Below are positions 6,518 through 13,409 of a DNA stretch of 30,553 nucleotides, piece after piece. The notes under the pieces were generated by a model. It did no database searches. It had not been told where the DNA came from and saw only the letters and a list, made by a program, of their open reading frames with translations. Origin of the DNA: a virus; the IMG/VR virus record IMGVR_UViG_3300017987_000261, positions 1 through 30,553 of that record. One strand, given 5' to 3'. Numbering within the stretch: the stretch's first letter is position 1; each line of letters begins with the position of its first letter. A program made the position numbers and the translations under genes.

Positions 6518-6731
6518 TCGCTTTTATTTCACAATTTTGTTTTTGATTCTCATGGTCTGGATTATTGGCGTGCACTTCCATGTAACTTCAATGAGTGAAA
6601 GGGTTTTGGGTAATAGCCAAACCATTGACGCACAATCGGAAGTTGATCATGAGATGACTCAGCTTTTGAAGGTGTTGGTCAATCGGCAGATCAAGCAGGA
6701 TCGGGAGTCAACCTACAGGCAATCATTTTGA
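6510..6731 (+). CDS. Small single-pass membrane protein
   Basis: This 73-aa protein has an N-terminal transmembrane helix (residues about 5-25, FYFTILFLILMVWIIGVHF) followed by a polar helical tail rich in Gln, Glu and Arg. ATG 6510 is chosen over a TTG three bases earlier because it has a G-rich ribosome-binding site (AGGGGG) 7-8 nt upstream. It overlaps the previous gene by 8 bp. Function is unknown. The position, far from the lysis genes, argues against a main holin role. Superinfection exclusion or membrane tethering is possible but unproven. Confidence 0.65.
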   Translation: MSDRFYFTILFLILMVWIIGVHFHVTSMSERVLGNSQTIDAQSEVDHEMTQLLKVLVNRQIKQDRESTYRQSF

Positions 6732-6819
6732 ATTGTGGCCCACCCTCGGAAACCTTTCACTTCACCTGCTAGAAGAAAAAGGGGCTGACACTGGGGGTGG
6801 GTCGCCATTTAGGGGAACC

Positions 6820-7074
6820 ATGAAAGACACACCAGAACAAAAGATCTTGAGACTTGAAACCGAGCTCCAAAACGCCATTGAGTTATTGCGCCAGGAGAAA
6901 GAAGAAAACCAGCGGTTGCGGGGTGAACGCGACTCCCTCCGTGCGCGCTTGGGTGTGGCTGTGGAGGCGTTGGAGCAATTGGACACGGAGGTTGCAAGTA
7001 GCTTCATGTTATTTGTTATCCGTGGTGCGTTGAGGCGCATCAAAGAACTCGAAAGCGAGGGGCCGGAAGGATGA
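6820..7074 (+). CDS. Small coiled-coil protein of unknown function
   Basis: This 84-aa protein is almost entirely helical. Residues 5-50 (ILRLETELQNAIELLRQE, then ENQRLRGERDSLRARLG) form a leucine-zipper-like coiled coil. The rest is a mixed helix with RIKELESE. ATG 6820 follows AGGGGAA with good spacing; an in-frame upstream start at 6733 lacks one. The 88 bp between the preceding stop and this start show no recognisable site. It overlaps the next gene by 4 bp. Confidence 0.65.
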   Translation: MKDTPEQKILRLETELQNAIELLRQEKEENQRLRGERDSLRARLGVAVEALEQLDTEVASSFMLFVIRGALRRIKELESEGPEG

Positions 7075-7319
7075 CTTGCCAGTTTTGGGATAACAGCAAG
7101 GAAGGACCAGAGCGCAAGTCAGTGTGGATTTGCGATCCATGGAACTCGTACCTTCGCACCATTGAAGAGCAGTGCGAACAAGCGCGCATTGCTTACGAAT
7201 TAGAGCAAGACCTGCAACGAGAACGAGAGTTACAGCCAGAAACAGAAGTGCAGGAGCCAGAAGAAATAGAGGAGGCACTTGTGCTGGATTGGTTTAGAGA
7301 GGAGCCGGAAGATGGGTGA
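7071..7319 (+). CDS. Small acidic protein of unknown function
   Basis: This 82-aa protein starts with ATG overlapping the preceding TGA (ATGA), with GAGGGG about 10 nt upstream. The N-terminus has two cysteines and several tryptophans (MTCQFWDN, VWICDPWN). The second half is Glu/Gln-rich (LQPETEVQEPEEIEEAL), giving a strongly acidic protein. No family is recognised. It belongs to the run of small overlapping early genes, a usual location for host-takeover or anti-defence proteins, but nothing in the sequence assigns a target. Confidence 0.6.
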   Translation: MTCQFWDNSKEGPERKSVWICDPWNSYLRTIEEQCEQARIAYELEQDLQRERELQPETEVQEPEEIEEALVLDWFREEPEDG

Positions 7320-7539
7320 GTTGAAATGGTGTGGTAATTGTCGCTGGGCTGAAGAGTTTGAGCCACGGTCAGACGAGCCGTCCCGCTTTGGTTGCAGGGC
7401 TAAAGGGTGGGAGGGGTACGTTCTGGATCGAGCCAAACCAGAATGTATGGGCAAGAATGGCCCTATTGCTTGGGCTGGGCCTGGTGATAGGCAAGAGTAT
7501 GGAGTGCTCTCCCAGCCAATGCAGAAAACACGTGTTTGA
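7312..7539 (+). CDS. Small cysteine-rich (zinc-finger-like) protein
   Basis: This 75-aa protein begins MGELKWCGNCRWAEEFEP. C7-x2-C10, one later cysteine in FGC, and PECMG resemble short phage proteins that bind one zinc. ATG 7312 follows GGAAG and overlaps the preceding stop by 8 bp. The 3' part overlaps the next predicted gene by about 40 bp. Function is unknown. Confidence 0.6.
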   Translation: MGELKWCGNCRWAEEFEPRSDEPSRFGCRAKGWEGYVLDRAKPECMGKNGPIAWAGPGDRQEYGVLSQPMQKTRV

Positions 7540-7684
7540 CGGTATGGACCAAATGGCAGACATGTGCCTGGAAAGAATGCGCGACGCCCAAAAGATATAT
7601 TGGGGTGGGCCCGATTGTAATTTGGAATGGGAAGGGCACTATAAGGGCGAAGACAGTGCAGCAGATAACGGAGTTTGGCAATGA
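7499..7684 (+). CDS. Small hypothetical protein
   Basis: This 61-aa frame begins MECSPSQCRKHVFDG and continues with an amphipathic helix (MADMCLERMRDAQ) and an acidic end. AGG lies 7 nt before ATG 7499. It overlaps the preceding gene by 41 bp, and its stop overlaps an ATG (ATGA). A second frame is also open over 7536-7684, but its composition looks non-coding, so I prefer this one. Later starts (GTG 7532, ATG 7544) cannot be excluded. Confidence 0.45.
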   Translation: MECSPSQCRKHVFDGMDQMADMCLERMRDAQKIYWGGPDCNLEWEGHYKGEDSAADNGVWQ

Positions 7685-7709
7685 CCAAACCACTCACGGC
7701 GGGGGAGTT

Positions 7710-7886
7710 TTGATTATCAAACTCATCAACATCGACAACCATCGGGAGAAAAGCTCACCCTTCAAGGTCTCCAATCTTAATCAGGTGACTCAAGTCCACT
7801 GGAAGGGCAAGGCTTGGAAGGTGGAAGCGATTGAGGAAATATCTCCCGGTTGGTTTGTTGTGTATGTGTCAAGAGAGGAAACCTGA
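7710..7886 (+). CDS. Small hypothetical protein, possibly translated by reinitiation from TTG
   Basis: The convincing part of this frame (LINIDNHREKS to GKAWKVEAIEEIS, then GWFVVYVSREE) is a short beta-rich protein of 58 aa ending at 7886. No ATG precedes it in frame close by. TTG 7710 overlaps the stop of a ten-codon frame that starts with ATG at 7681 (MTKPLTAGEF), with GGGGGAG just upstream. Coupled reinitiation is therefore plausible. Alternatively the gene starts at TTG 7536 and overlaps its neighbour. Function is unknown. Confidence 0.45.
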   Translation: MIIKLINIDNHREKSSPFKVSNLNQVTQVHWKGKAWKVEAIEEISPGWFVVYVSREET

Positions 7887-8203
7887 TGCCAATCAGACCA
7901 GAAAACAAAAACAAGTACCCCCGCAACTGGCCTGCAATCTCCCGTCACATCCGCGGGGTGAGAGCTAGGGATCGGTGTGAGTGTACCGGCCAGTGTGGAT
8001 TGCATCACGACAGAAGGTGTGAAGAAAGAAACGGGCAACCGGCAAAGTGGGCAAAGGGGAAGGTGATTCTCACGGTTGCCCATCTGGACCACGATCCCAC
8101 CAATTCAAAACACGAGAATTTGCTTGCAATGTGTCAAAGGTGTCATAACCGGTATGATCGCGAGCACCGAGCCGAGACCAGAGCCAAAGCCAAAGCCAAG
8201 TGA
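7886..8203 (+). CDS. HNH endonuclease
   Basis: This 105-aa protein has the compact phage HNH layout. An N-terminal cysteine pair (CECTGQCG) and CEERNGQ are followed by the catalytic region VAHLDHDPTNSKHENLLAMC, with CQRCH and a final His in YDREHR. The AHLDH histidines, the Asn in SKHENL and the terminal His make the beta-beta-alpha metal site. CxxC pairs likely hold a structural zinc. ATG 7886 overlaps the previous stop (TGATG) and follows GAGAGGAA. It could be a stand-alone nicking/homing enzyme or assist packaging as some terminase-linked HNH proteins do. It is far from terminase here, so the former is favoured. Unlike the HNH copy at 4109 it is intact, and it belongs to a different HNH subgroup. 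Confidence 0.85.
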   Translation: MPIRPENKNKYPRNWPAISRHIRGVRARDRCECTGQCGLHHDRRCEERNGQPAKWAKGKVILTVAHLDHDPTNSKHENLLAMCQRCHNRYDREHRAETRAKAKAK

Positions 8204-8412
8204 AACCCAAAACAGCCCTCAAACAAATCAAAAAGAGGAAGCTTCCTGCGCTCTCACAATGCCGTCCAAATGTGAAAAGGATTAGAGCCGCTTTGGATGG
8301 AGGACTCTGGAAGGAGCTTGCAGAGCTATTCGGCGAGCGCGTGAAACCCGACACCGATCCCAATACCTGCAGCAACCCCGATAGCAACGGCCCCAATGAC
8401 TTCGAGGGTTGA
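8200..8412 (+). CDS. Small basic protein at the end of the rightward operon
   Basis: This 70-aa frame starts with GTG 8200, overlapping the preceding TGA. The first half is strongly basic (KPKTALKQIKKRKLPALSQ) and continues with a probable helix (LWKELAELFGERV). The second half (after 8326) lies opposite the 3' end of the leftward gene 8326-8772 and is low-complexity (Asp/Asn/Pro/Ser), so its exact end matters less. Function is unknown; nucleic-acid binding is possible from charge alone. Confidence 0.5.
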   Translation: MKPKTALKQIKKRKLPALSQCRPNVKRIRAALDGGLWKELAELFGERVKPDTDPNTCSNPDSNGPNDFEG

Positions 8413-8772
8413 CCACCCGGGGGAGTCCGCCTCCCTCTCGGCTAAAAACTTGGCTTCGGTGACTGCCAGCCTACCCTGACAATCAGACTCCACAACCTCC
8501 CGCTGTTTGTTCATCTGCAGTTGTGTGAGATCTGGCAACGCATACAGGAGCCTAAGACGCCTTAAAACCTCCAAATCGAGTGGATAGGGCAAATATGTTC
8601 CCTTTCCGTCATCTCTGGCATCCGGCAACCCATCGGGCAAAGGAGCGATTTTGGGAGCTGTCATGAGGTCCGGAATTGTAACCAGATCTTCAGCTTCCCC
8701 CATCGTTGAGGTAGTCAGCAAGACTACCAGAATCATGCTTGATATCATTAGAGGTTTCTTTCGCTGCCCCAT
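8326..8772 (-). CDS. Membrane-spanning lysis-region protein (spanin-like topology, no lipobox)
   Basis: This 148-aa protein has a hydrophobic N-terminus (residues 9-24, MISSMILVVLLTTSTM, a probable signal peptide cut near GEA-ED). A proline-rich then charged helical middle (LEVLRRLRLLYALPD, QLQMNKQREVVESD) follows. The C-terminus has a glycine-rich transmembrane helix (LEVIGAVAIGVAAGIGIG). Signal plus C-terminal anchor is the topology of unimolecular spanins, but the lipobox cysteine is absent. ATG 8772 has GGAAG 7 nt upstream and lies inside the previous gene (83-bp overlap), an arrangement reminiscent of nested Rz/Rz1. It ends the leftward late operon, converging with the early operon. The lysis role is inferred from topology and position. 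Confidence 0.65.
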   Translation of the reverse strand: MGQRKKPLMISSMILVVLLTTSTMGEAEDLVTIPDLMTAPKIAPLPDGLPDARDDGKGTYLPYPLDLEVLRRLRLLYALPDLTQLQMNKQREVVESDCQGRLAVTEAKFLAEREADSPGWSTLEVIGAVAIGVAAGIGIGVGFHALAE

Positions 8773-8962
8773 TTAAGGCTTCCGAGGCGTTTTCGCGAGC
8801 TGCTCGACTCGTTTCCCGGCTGTTGCTCTCAACCGTCTCCAGGTGCCTTAATGCTAGCTCCTGGTGTCGTTTTCGACGTTGCCTAGAGTCCCACCAATTC
8901 CACACAAGGAGACACCCCAACCCACAAGCAACCACCGTGGCAATTACACCCCACCAATTCAT
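8690..8962 (-). CDS. Small N-terminally anchored protein (inner-membrane spanin candidate)
   Basis: This 90-aa protein has a transmembrane helix at residues 4-24 (WGVIATVVACGLGCLLVWNWW), then a basic stop-transfer region (RQRRKRHQ) and a polar helical tail (HLETVESNSRETSRAARENA). N-terminal anchor plus extended helix is the layout of Rz-type i-spanins, though basic residues right after the helix would favour a cytoplasmic tail. It overlaps the upstream gene by 4 bp (ATGA) and the downstream gene by 83 bp in another frame. The call is by topology and place after the endolysin. Confidence 0.6.
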   Translation of the reverse strand: MNWWGVIATVVACGLGCLLVWNWWDSRQRRKRHQELALRHLETVESNSRETSRAARENASEALNGAAKETSNDIKHDSGSLADYLNDGGS

Positions 8963-9468
8963 GGGGTAGGGGGCTTGGGTTGGACCTTCTCAACCTTGTC
9001 TTTCAAGAATCTCTTCCCAAGCCACTCCCAGGCACCCACAGCACCCAAGCCCACAAGGAGTCCTTGGCCAATGGCCGAAAGCCAATCGACAAACCCGGCT
9101 CCAGCTGCAAGGCTGGCAAGCTGAATCGCCAAACCCACACCAATTCCGGAAGCAATCGAAATGTGAGGCATCCACTCTTTTTGGATGGATTTCCCGAGTC
9201 TTCTCACAAGCATGTGGGCCAGGGTCAAAAGCAACATGATGATCGCAGCAATAGCCGGACCAAATTCCTTGGCTTTCCACTTTTTGGCAATGTAGCGGAT
9301 GCTCCCTTTGACGAAACCAACCTCATCCCCCTCATCGGGAATCATGATAAAGCCTTCCGCCTCCTCCGAGGATCCAGGCATTGAAGAGACATCGACAACC
9401 TTGTCAATTGCGGTTGGGGGCAACTCACCAGGCTGGGCCAATACTGCACACAAAATCAAAGCGCTCAT
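8959..9468 (-). CDS. Multi-pass membrane protein, holin candidate
   Basis: This 169-aa protein has a short hydrophobic N-terminus (MSALILCAVLAQPGE, signal-like) and an acidic stretch. Three predicted membrane helices follow: FGPAIAAIIMLLLTLAHMLV, ISIASGIGVGLAIQLASLAA and IGQGLLVGLGAVGAWEWLG. It ends in a charged Lys/Pro tail, as is common in holins. ATG 9468 overlaps the endolysin stop (ATGA) and is preferred to an upstream start at 9483. Position immediately after the amidase, which has no export signal of its own, is the main support for a holin role. The extra N-terminal region is longer than in classical holins. Confidence 0.6.
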   Translation of the reverse strand: MSALILCAVLAQPGELPPTAIDKVVDVSSMPGSSEEAEGFIMIPDEGDEVGFVKGSIRYIAKKWKAKEFGPAIAAIIMLLLTLAHMLVRRLGKSIQKEWMPHISIASGIGVGLAIQLASLAAGAGFVDWLSAIGQGLLVGLGAVGAWEWLGKRFLKDKVEKVQPKPPTP

Positions 9469-10055
9469 TTTTCGGTCCTCCAATAGTCAGCCAATCCAGC
9501 CAATACCGCTTGAACCCAACCGGCTTTGATCGGGTCCTCCATGAGGTAGACTGCATCGGATTTGTTGCTCATGTATCCAAGTTCAAGCAAAACCGTGTTC
9601 ATTGGGTGATATCGCATCACGTCCCGAGGTCTTTCAAGCCAATCATCATCGGCAGTAGGGAGATCGGTTGCCTCCAAGCAACTCCAACCACGACGAAAGA
9701 GGGGGGCAGGTATTGACCGGGCAATCACATCCCCCATTGATCCCGTGCGTTGATTCATCGGCCAGTTGAAAACCATTCCACCGTGAAACTCTGGGTTGTT
9801 TGCTGCATTCACATGGATGTGGATTACAAGATCACAATCAAACTCGATCGACTGCCGAGCTCTCTCCCTCAGGCTCATGCTGTTGTTTGCATTGCGCAGC
9901 AAATGAGGCTCAAAAGGGAGGCCTGAATTGGCAATTGCAATTTTGAGTTGCCTTGAAAATGAAAGGTTGTAATCAGCTTCCGACAACTGAAACCATGGGC
10001 GGGTGGCCCCTGTTAAACTTCCCCCATGACCTGGATCCAGACCTACCTTGATCAT
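9465..10055 (-). CDS. Endolysin: N-acetylmuramoyl-L-alanine amidase (Amidase_3)
   Basis: This 196-aa single-domain zinc amidase has zinc ligands visible at His10 (DPGHGG), Glu26 (LSEADYN) and His81 (VIHIHVNA). The catalytic glutamate is Glu158 (VLLELGYMSN). It cleaves the bond between MurNAc and L-alanine in peptidoglycan. There is no signal peptide and no cell-wall-binding domain, so it should reach the wall through a holin and act in a diderm host or rely on its catalytic domain alone. It overlaps both neighbours by 4 bp (ATGA), forming one translational unit with the holin candidate downstream. Confidence 0.93.
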   Translation of the reverse strand: MIKVGLDPGHGGSLTGATRPWFQLSEADYNLSFSRQLKIAIANSGLPFEPHLLRNANNSMSLRERARQSIEFDCDLVIHIHVNAANNPEFHGGMVFNWPMNQRTGSMGDVIARSIPAPLFRRGWSCLEATDLPTADDDWLERPRDVMRYHPMNTVLLELGYMSNKSDAVYLMEDPIKAGWVQAVLAGLADYWRTEK

Positions 10056-10303
10056 TTTCTCCCCCCATTCATTCGACCGATCAGTTTTGCTTGCTCAATC
10101 CTTTGCTCAACCATTTGATCCTCTAGCTTCTCAATGGCTCGTAAGATCTTCTCTAGGAGGTGTATGGTTTTTTGAGACGCCTTCTCCTGGCTGAACTGGT
10201 CTTTAGGAGTCAAGAGCTTGCTCCATTTCATGCCACTACTGGCAATTGCTGCAACGATACCGATTGCAAGCAATCCGGCACCGCACAAAAACCAGAAGGC
10301 CAT
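10052..10303 (-). CDS. Small membrane protein with coiled-coil tail
   Basis: The product (83 aa from ATG 10303) starts directly with a transmembrane helix (FWFLCGAGLLAIGIVAAIASS). A linker and a helical coiled coil (LLEKILRAIEKLEDQMVEQR) follow. ATG 10303 has GGAGG about 10 nt upstream. TTG codons at 10351 and 10345 would add 14-16 residues and sit right at the previous stop. It overlaps the amidase by 4 bp. One helix plus a cytoplasmic coiled coil occurs in antiholins and in many uncharacterised lysis-cassette proteins; function is unknown. Confidence 0.6.
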   Translation of the reverse strand: MAFWFLCGAGLLAIGIVAAIASSGMKWSKLLTPKDQFSQEKASQKTIHLLEKILRAIEKLEDQMVEQRIEQAKLIGRMNGGRK

Positions 10304-10351
10304 CTCCGGAGAATCCTCCAAGAGGGCTGTTAATATTCCAAACAAAACCAA

Positions 10352-10696
10352 TCACCTGACACCCAGTTTATCGGCTACCCGGTTGAGGGTCCTTTCGAAA
10401 CGTTTGTCTCTCTCTTCTCTCTTTTCCTGCCACTCAATTGTGTGTTTGTGTGATTCCTCCAAATCCTCAACATCCTGTTGAATGAGAATCACATCCTTTT
10501 CATGCTCATGGGCTGGCTCAAAATATTCTTTGGCCTCAACAACCATCTCTTTGTGTTGGTCTTCAGCTTTAGCTGTACTTTGAGCATTCCACGGGAGGAC
10601 AATTCCATCTTTGACAAGAGAGCCCACCATTGCACCCCCACCCGCAAGGAGCAGGGCCCAAAGCAACTGTTGCTTTCTGGTAGGCTCTTTTTTCAT
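10352..10696 (-). CDS. Membrane-anchored coiled-coil protein of the lysis region
   Basis: This 114-aa protein has a transmembrane helix at residues about 10-27 (LLWALLLAGGGAMVGSLV). A long charged helical region (KDVILIQQDVEDLEESH, EKREERDKRFERTLNRV) follows. ATG 10696 overlaps the preceding stop (ATGA); a longer frame from 10789 would run inside the upstream gene and is rejected. The topology (short inside, long helical outside) suits an i-spanin or a phage protein that tethers to the envelope. It lies upstream of the endolysin, so it could also be an antiholin. Confidence 0.65.
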   Translation of the reverse strand: MKKEPTRKQQLLWALLLAGGGAMVGSLVKDGIVLPWNAQSTAKAEDQHKEMVVEAKEYFEPAHEHEKDVILIQQDVEDLEESHKHTIEWQEKREERDKRFERTLNRVADKLGVR

Positions 10697-11268
10697 GGAC
10701 TGATTGAAATGAATTTGACCACACTCCCAGCGTCGCGAAGGGTCAACCCCGTTGCCTTGTTGACTTCGTCGGCATAGGACCCATGGCATGTAACATCTTC
10801 ACCGGCGCCTGGTTTTTTGCAATTAATTTGCACCGAGTCATAGAAATCAATCCCAGTGAATTCGCCTTTGACAAACGTATCCCAAGCATTGCGGGCCGCG
10901 GTGCTGCAATACTTCTCCGGAGCTTTCCTCCAGTAGGTAACATGCGTGTCAGTTTTGGACAAATACTTCCGCACAAGCTCAGCCTCTTTGTCGCTCCAGA
11001 ATTGCGCGTGTGTTTTTGTGACCTCGTAGGATCCGTAAGTCCAGCAACCATTGACCCCAAGCGGGTTTGCGGCACTCGGGTTTTCATCCAGCGTGCGCCG
11101 TACCGTGTATTCACGCACCGTTGCGGGAGTTGCACCGGAGTATTGGGTTGTGATTGCATTTGCCAGGTTGGTCAAATCCGATCCATCGATCACTTGCTCG
11201 GACAACTTGAGCCAAAGATTCACATCCCCAGAGGCAGCAAGAATTGCTGCGAGTAAAAGTGCGCGCAT
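10693..11268 (-). CDS. Secreted protein of unknown function with four cysteines
   Basis: This 191-aa protein has a short signal peptide (MRALLLAAILAASG, cleavage near residue 14). The mature part has four cysteines (NGCW, KYCS, INCKK, VTCHG), which would suit two disulfides in the periplasm. No catalytic motif is obvious. The sequence has many aromatic and charged residues and looks like a compact globular domain. ATG 11268 has an excellent AGGAG ribosome-binding site (CTAGGAGATAATTATG). It lies between tail-fiber genes and lysis genes. It could be a lysis accessory, a superinfection-exclusion factor or a virion-associated protein. I do not recognise it. Confidence 0.65.
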   Translation of the reverse strand: MRALLLAAILAASGDVNLWLKLSEQVIDGSDLTNLANAITTQYSGATPATVREYTVRRTLDENPSAANPLGVNGCWTYGSYEVTKTHAQFWSDKEAELVRKYLSKTDTHVTYWRKAPEKYCSTAARNAWDTFVKGEFTGIDFYDSVQINCKKPGAGEDVTCHGSYADEVNKATGLTLRDAGSVVKFISISP

Positions 11269-11277
11269 AATTATCTC

Positions 11278-12534
11278 CTAGAATACACAGGCGGTGCCTG
11301 TAACGTCGCTCAGTTGGCGCCAGTCGTAACCAGTGCCATCAAGGTTCAAACAGATGCAAGGTTCGTCGTATGCCGTATTGTTGGTATCGTCGATGGCGAC
11401 AATCACGCCAGCATGAGTCGCGTCACAGGCGTGCGGTTCTGACGGGGCGTCAGCGGTGACTACTTCTGTTTTGATTGTGCCTGTAACGAACATATCACCA
11501 TTGTCTTGAAGCAAAAGCATCGGAGATCCGCCCCAACTAAGATCTAAAAGATAATCCTGCCCCGAACCGCTCGCGGTATCCGTCACGTCCAAATAGATAG
11601 CCTTATAGACAGCATCCCCGCTCTGGTTTAGATGAGGAGTAGCCTGGACCAGGTATTGCGTCCCTGTTGTGGCGGTCATTTCGCGCGCAGCTGCTCCCGG
11701 GAAATTCAACCACGCGGCACCAGAGTTGTTCCTATCCCCATCCTGATAGACGCGAGCACCGTTATAGCCATGCAGCTCTACCGTATTAGACCCACCTTCT
11801 GTGATGTATTCAGTCGCGTCCAGATAGACACCACTGCTACGAGTGCTGCAATCAGAAGCATAGAATCGAACTGCGCCATTGGTGTCCGCCGACATGCAAT
11901 ATCCAGCCGATTGAGCATCATTCCAATGGATTAGCTCACCGTCCGAGGGGGAGGTTATTTCTGAGCGACCTGTCCAATTGACCATAGATCCAGCCGCCAA
12001 CGTCACACCCGCATCACTCGTGATCGTGCCTGCAGTCAAATCAGCAATCACATCAATGTCATTATCAAAATCAAACCTGTCTTCATCCTCCATGTAGGTG
12101 ATCGATCCTTGCGCGGTAACCGCGTCAAAGGCCAGCACAACGTCAGCATCAGTCCCAACTGCCCCAAAGGTTACCGCTGCAGCGTTGTTGGTAAAGTTTG
12201 CTTCCGCACTACCAGTGATAGCAGCAGCAGAGAAGTTACCAGTGGCTACTATGTCATCAGTGCTCGTGTTGACATACCAAACTACACCGTCCGTGCCTCC
12301 GCCATCAACATCTGTGCACACCAAACGGAAGTTGTCTGTTGCTGCTCCTGTGTCCCACTCAAACCAACAATCGGGAGCGGCGGAAGTGTTTCCGAAGCTG
12401 ACCACGATATCATCATCCATATGGATCAAAGTACTACCACCCGCAGAACCCCCGGCAGATACCTCGGCAGTCGGGTAGAGGGTTTGATCGATCCAATCAC
12501 CTGTTGATAATGCCAGTATCAATAACAGTTTCAT
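11278..12534 (-). CDS. Tail-fiber-like repetitive beta protein
   Basis: This 418-aa protein is rich in Gly, Ala, Thr, Asp and Ser with short beta-repeat patterns (ITGSAEANFTNNAAAVTFGA, IDVIADLTAGTITSDAG), as in trimeric phage fibers. The N-terminus MKLLLILALSTGDW is short and hydrophobic, a marginal signal peptide. The C-terminal 50 residues have four cysteines and the motif DEPCICLNLDGTGYDW, a compact knob-like end also seen in other fibers. It would be host-recognition or appendage material. It follows the secreted gene at 12546 with an 11-bp gap. Its repeats resemble those in the decoration protein at 24378. Confidence 0.65.
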   Translation of the reverse strand: MKLLLILALSTGDWIDQTLYPTAEVSAGGSAGGSTLIHMDDDIVVSFGNTSAAPDCWFEWDTGAATDNFRLVCTDVDGGGTDGVVWYVNTSTDDIVATGNFSAAAITGSAEANFTNNAAAVTFGAVGTDADVVLAFDAVTAQGSITYMEDEDRFDFDNDIDVIADLTAGTITSDAGVTLAAGSMVNWTGRSEITSPSDGELIHWNDAQSAGYCMSADTNGAVRFYASDCSTRSSGVYLDATEYITEGGSNTVELHGYNGARVYQDGDRNNSGAAWLNFPGAAAREMTATTGTQYLVQATPHLNQSGDAVYKAIYLDVTDTASGSGQDYLLDLSWGGSPMLLLQDNGDMFVTGTIKTEVVTADAPSEPHACDATHAGVIVAIDDTNNTAYDEPCICLNLDGTGYDWRQLSDVTGTACVF

Positions 12535-12545
12535 TTCAAACCCCT

Positions 12546-13097
12546 TTAATCAGCAATGAGCCACACGTTGACTGTTACTGTATCGGAGGAGTCTGGAGTC
12601 CCTCCGTGAGACAAGACACACTTGATTGCTGGCTCACCATTCAGTCCGATGTATTGAACATAGTTTGCATCACCGGAGAATGCGTCCGCGGCGTCAGTCG
12701 ATGGTGTTGCGTCCGATTGCATGATCCAACCATCTTTGAGAGTGCACGTGCCTCCTGACACTTTGCAGGTTTGGGGTGTGCTGTAGGTTCCCGCCCGAGT
12801 CAATGATGCGGTGCACGTGGTTGTGATAACCCCATTGTTGTTGTGGGAGTACTGCACTTCAATTGCCATTTTGGCAAATCCCCGCAACTGTTCCCCGGTT
12901 GTGGCTTCCGTATTGTCCGTGTAATCCGTTGCGGTTACTCGAGGTCCCACATAGAAGGTCCGCGTTGCAGCTGCGCCGCTTAAATCCACATCGGTGAGGA
13001 CTGCACCAATCACATACACCTTATGCTGATCGTTTGATGCGCTTGCAGGAATGGCCACAACCAAGGCCAAGAGAAGAAAGAGAATCAGTTTTTTCAT
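12546..13097 (-). CDS. Secreted beta-rich protein, possible virion appendage
   Basis: This 183-aa protein has a textbook Sec signal peptide (MKKLILFLLLALVVAIPASA, cleavage after ASA). The mature part is Thr/Ser/Gly-rich and beta-like with four cysteines (TTTCTA, PQTCKV, GGTCTL, IKCVL). The end DTVTVNVWLIAD resembles C-terminal strands of small fiber domains. A virion protein assembled in the cytoplasm would not normally carry such a signal. It is located among fiber genes, so it may be a surface-displayed or periplasmic factor, or an appendage added late. No known family is recognised. Confidence 0.65.
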   Translation of the reverse strand: MKKLILFLLLALVVAIPASASNDQHKVYVIGAVLTDVDLSGAAATRTFYVGPRVTATDYTDNTEATTGEQLRGFAKMAIEVQYSHNNNGVITTTCTASLTRAGTYSTPQTCKVSGGTCTLKDGWIMQSDATPSTDAADAFSGDANYVQYIGLNGEPAIKCVLSHGGTPDSSDTVTVNVWLIAD

Positions 13098-13109
13098 GGC
13101 TATAGCCTC

Positions 13110-13409
13110 CTACTCAATTTTGCCGCCGTCTGGCAAAATGTCCGTTGCCAAAACCGCGTCAAGGGTTTCTTTTTCTAGTTTGTCGATGTTGACGCCTCTT
13201 TTCTCGAGATCGGCTAACCCCATATGGATTGGACGGCGCTCGGTAACTGCGCCCTTTCCACCCTTCGCTTCGGAGTCGATCAGTTGAATGTCGATTTTTA
13301 CGGTTCCGCGCTTCAAATCGATCGCGAGTTTTTCAAGACGAATAGAGTCTATCGGTGGAGGCATCGGTTCAAGTTGGACCTTGGTTTCATATTTGATCTG
13401 CTTTTTCAT
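13110..13409 (-). CDS. Small hypothetical protein of the tail-fiber cluster
   Basis: This 99-aa charged protein (start MKKQIKYETKVQLEPMPPP; later IRLEKLAIDLKRGTVKIDIQ) has a likely beta-strand pair and a C-terminal helix. It has no signal peptide and no cysteine. Its ATG overlaps the stop of the C1q-like fiber (ATGA), so the two are coupled. A fiber chaperone or connector role is possible from position only. Confidence 0.6.
   Translation of the reverse strand: MKKQIKYETKVQLEPMPPPIDSIRLEKLAIDLKRGTVKIDIQLIDSEAKGGKGAVTERRPIHMGLADLEKRGVNIDKLEKETLDAVLATDILPDGGKIE

Noticed and set aside
8420-8445. Bidirectional terminator from GGGAG ... CTCCC near the convergent gene ends
   Set aside because: The stem is only five pairs, there is no T-run on either side, and it lies within the coding part of the leftward gene.
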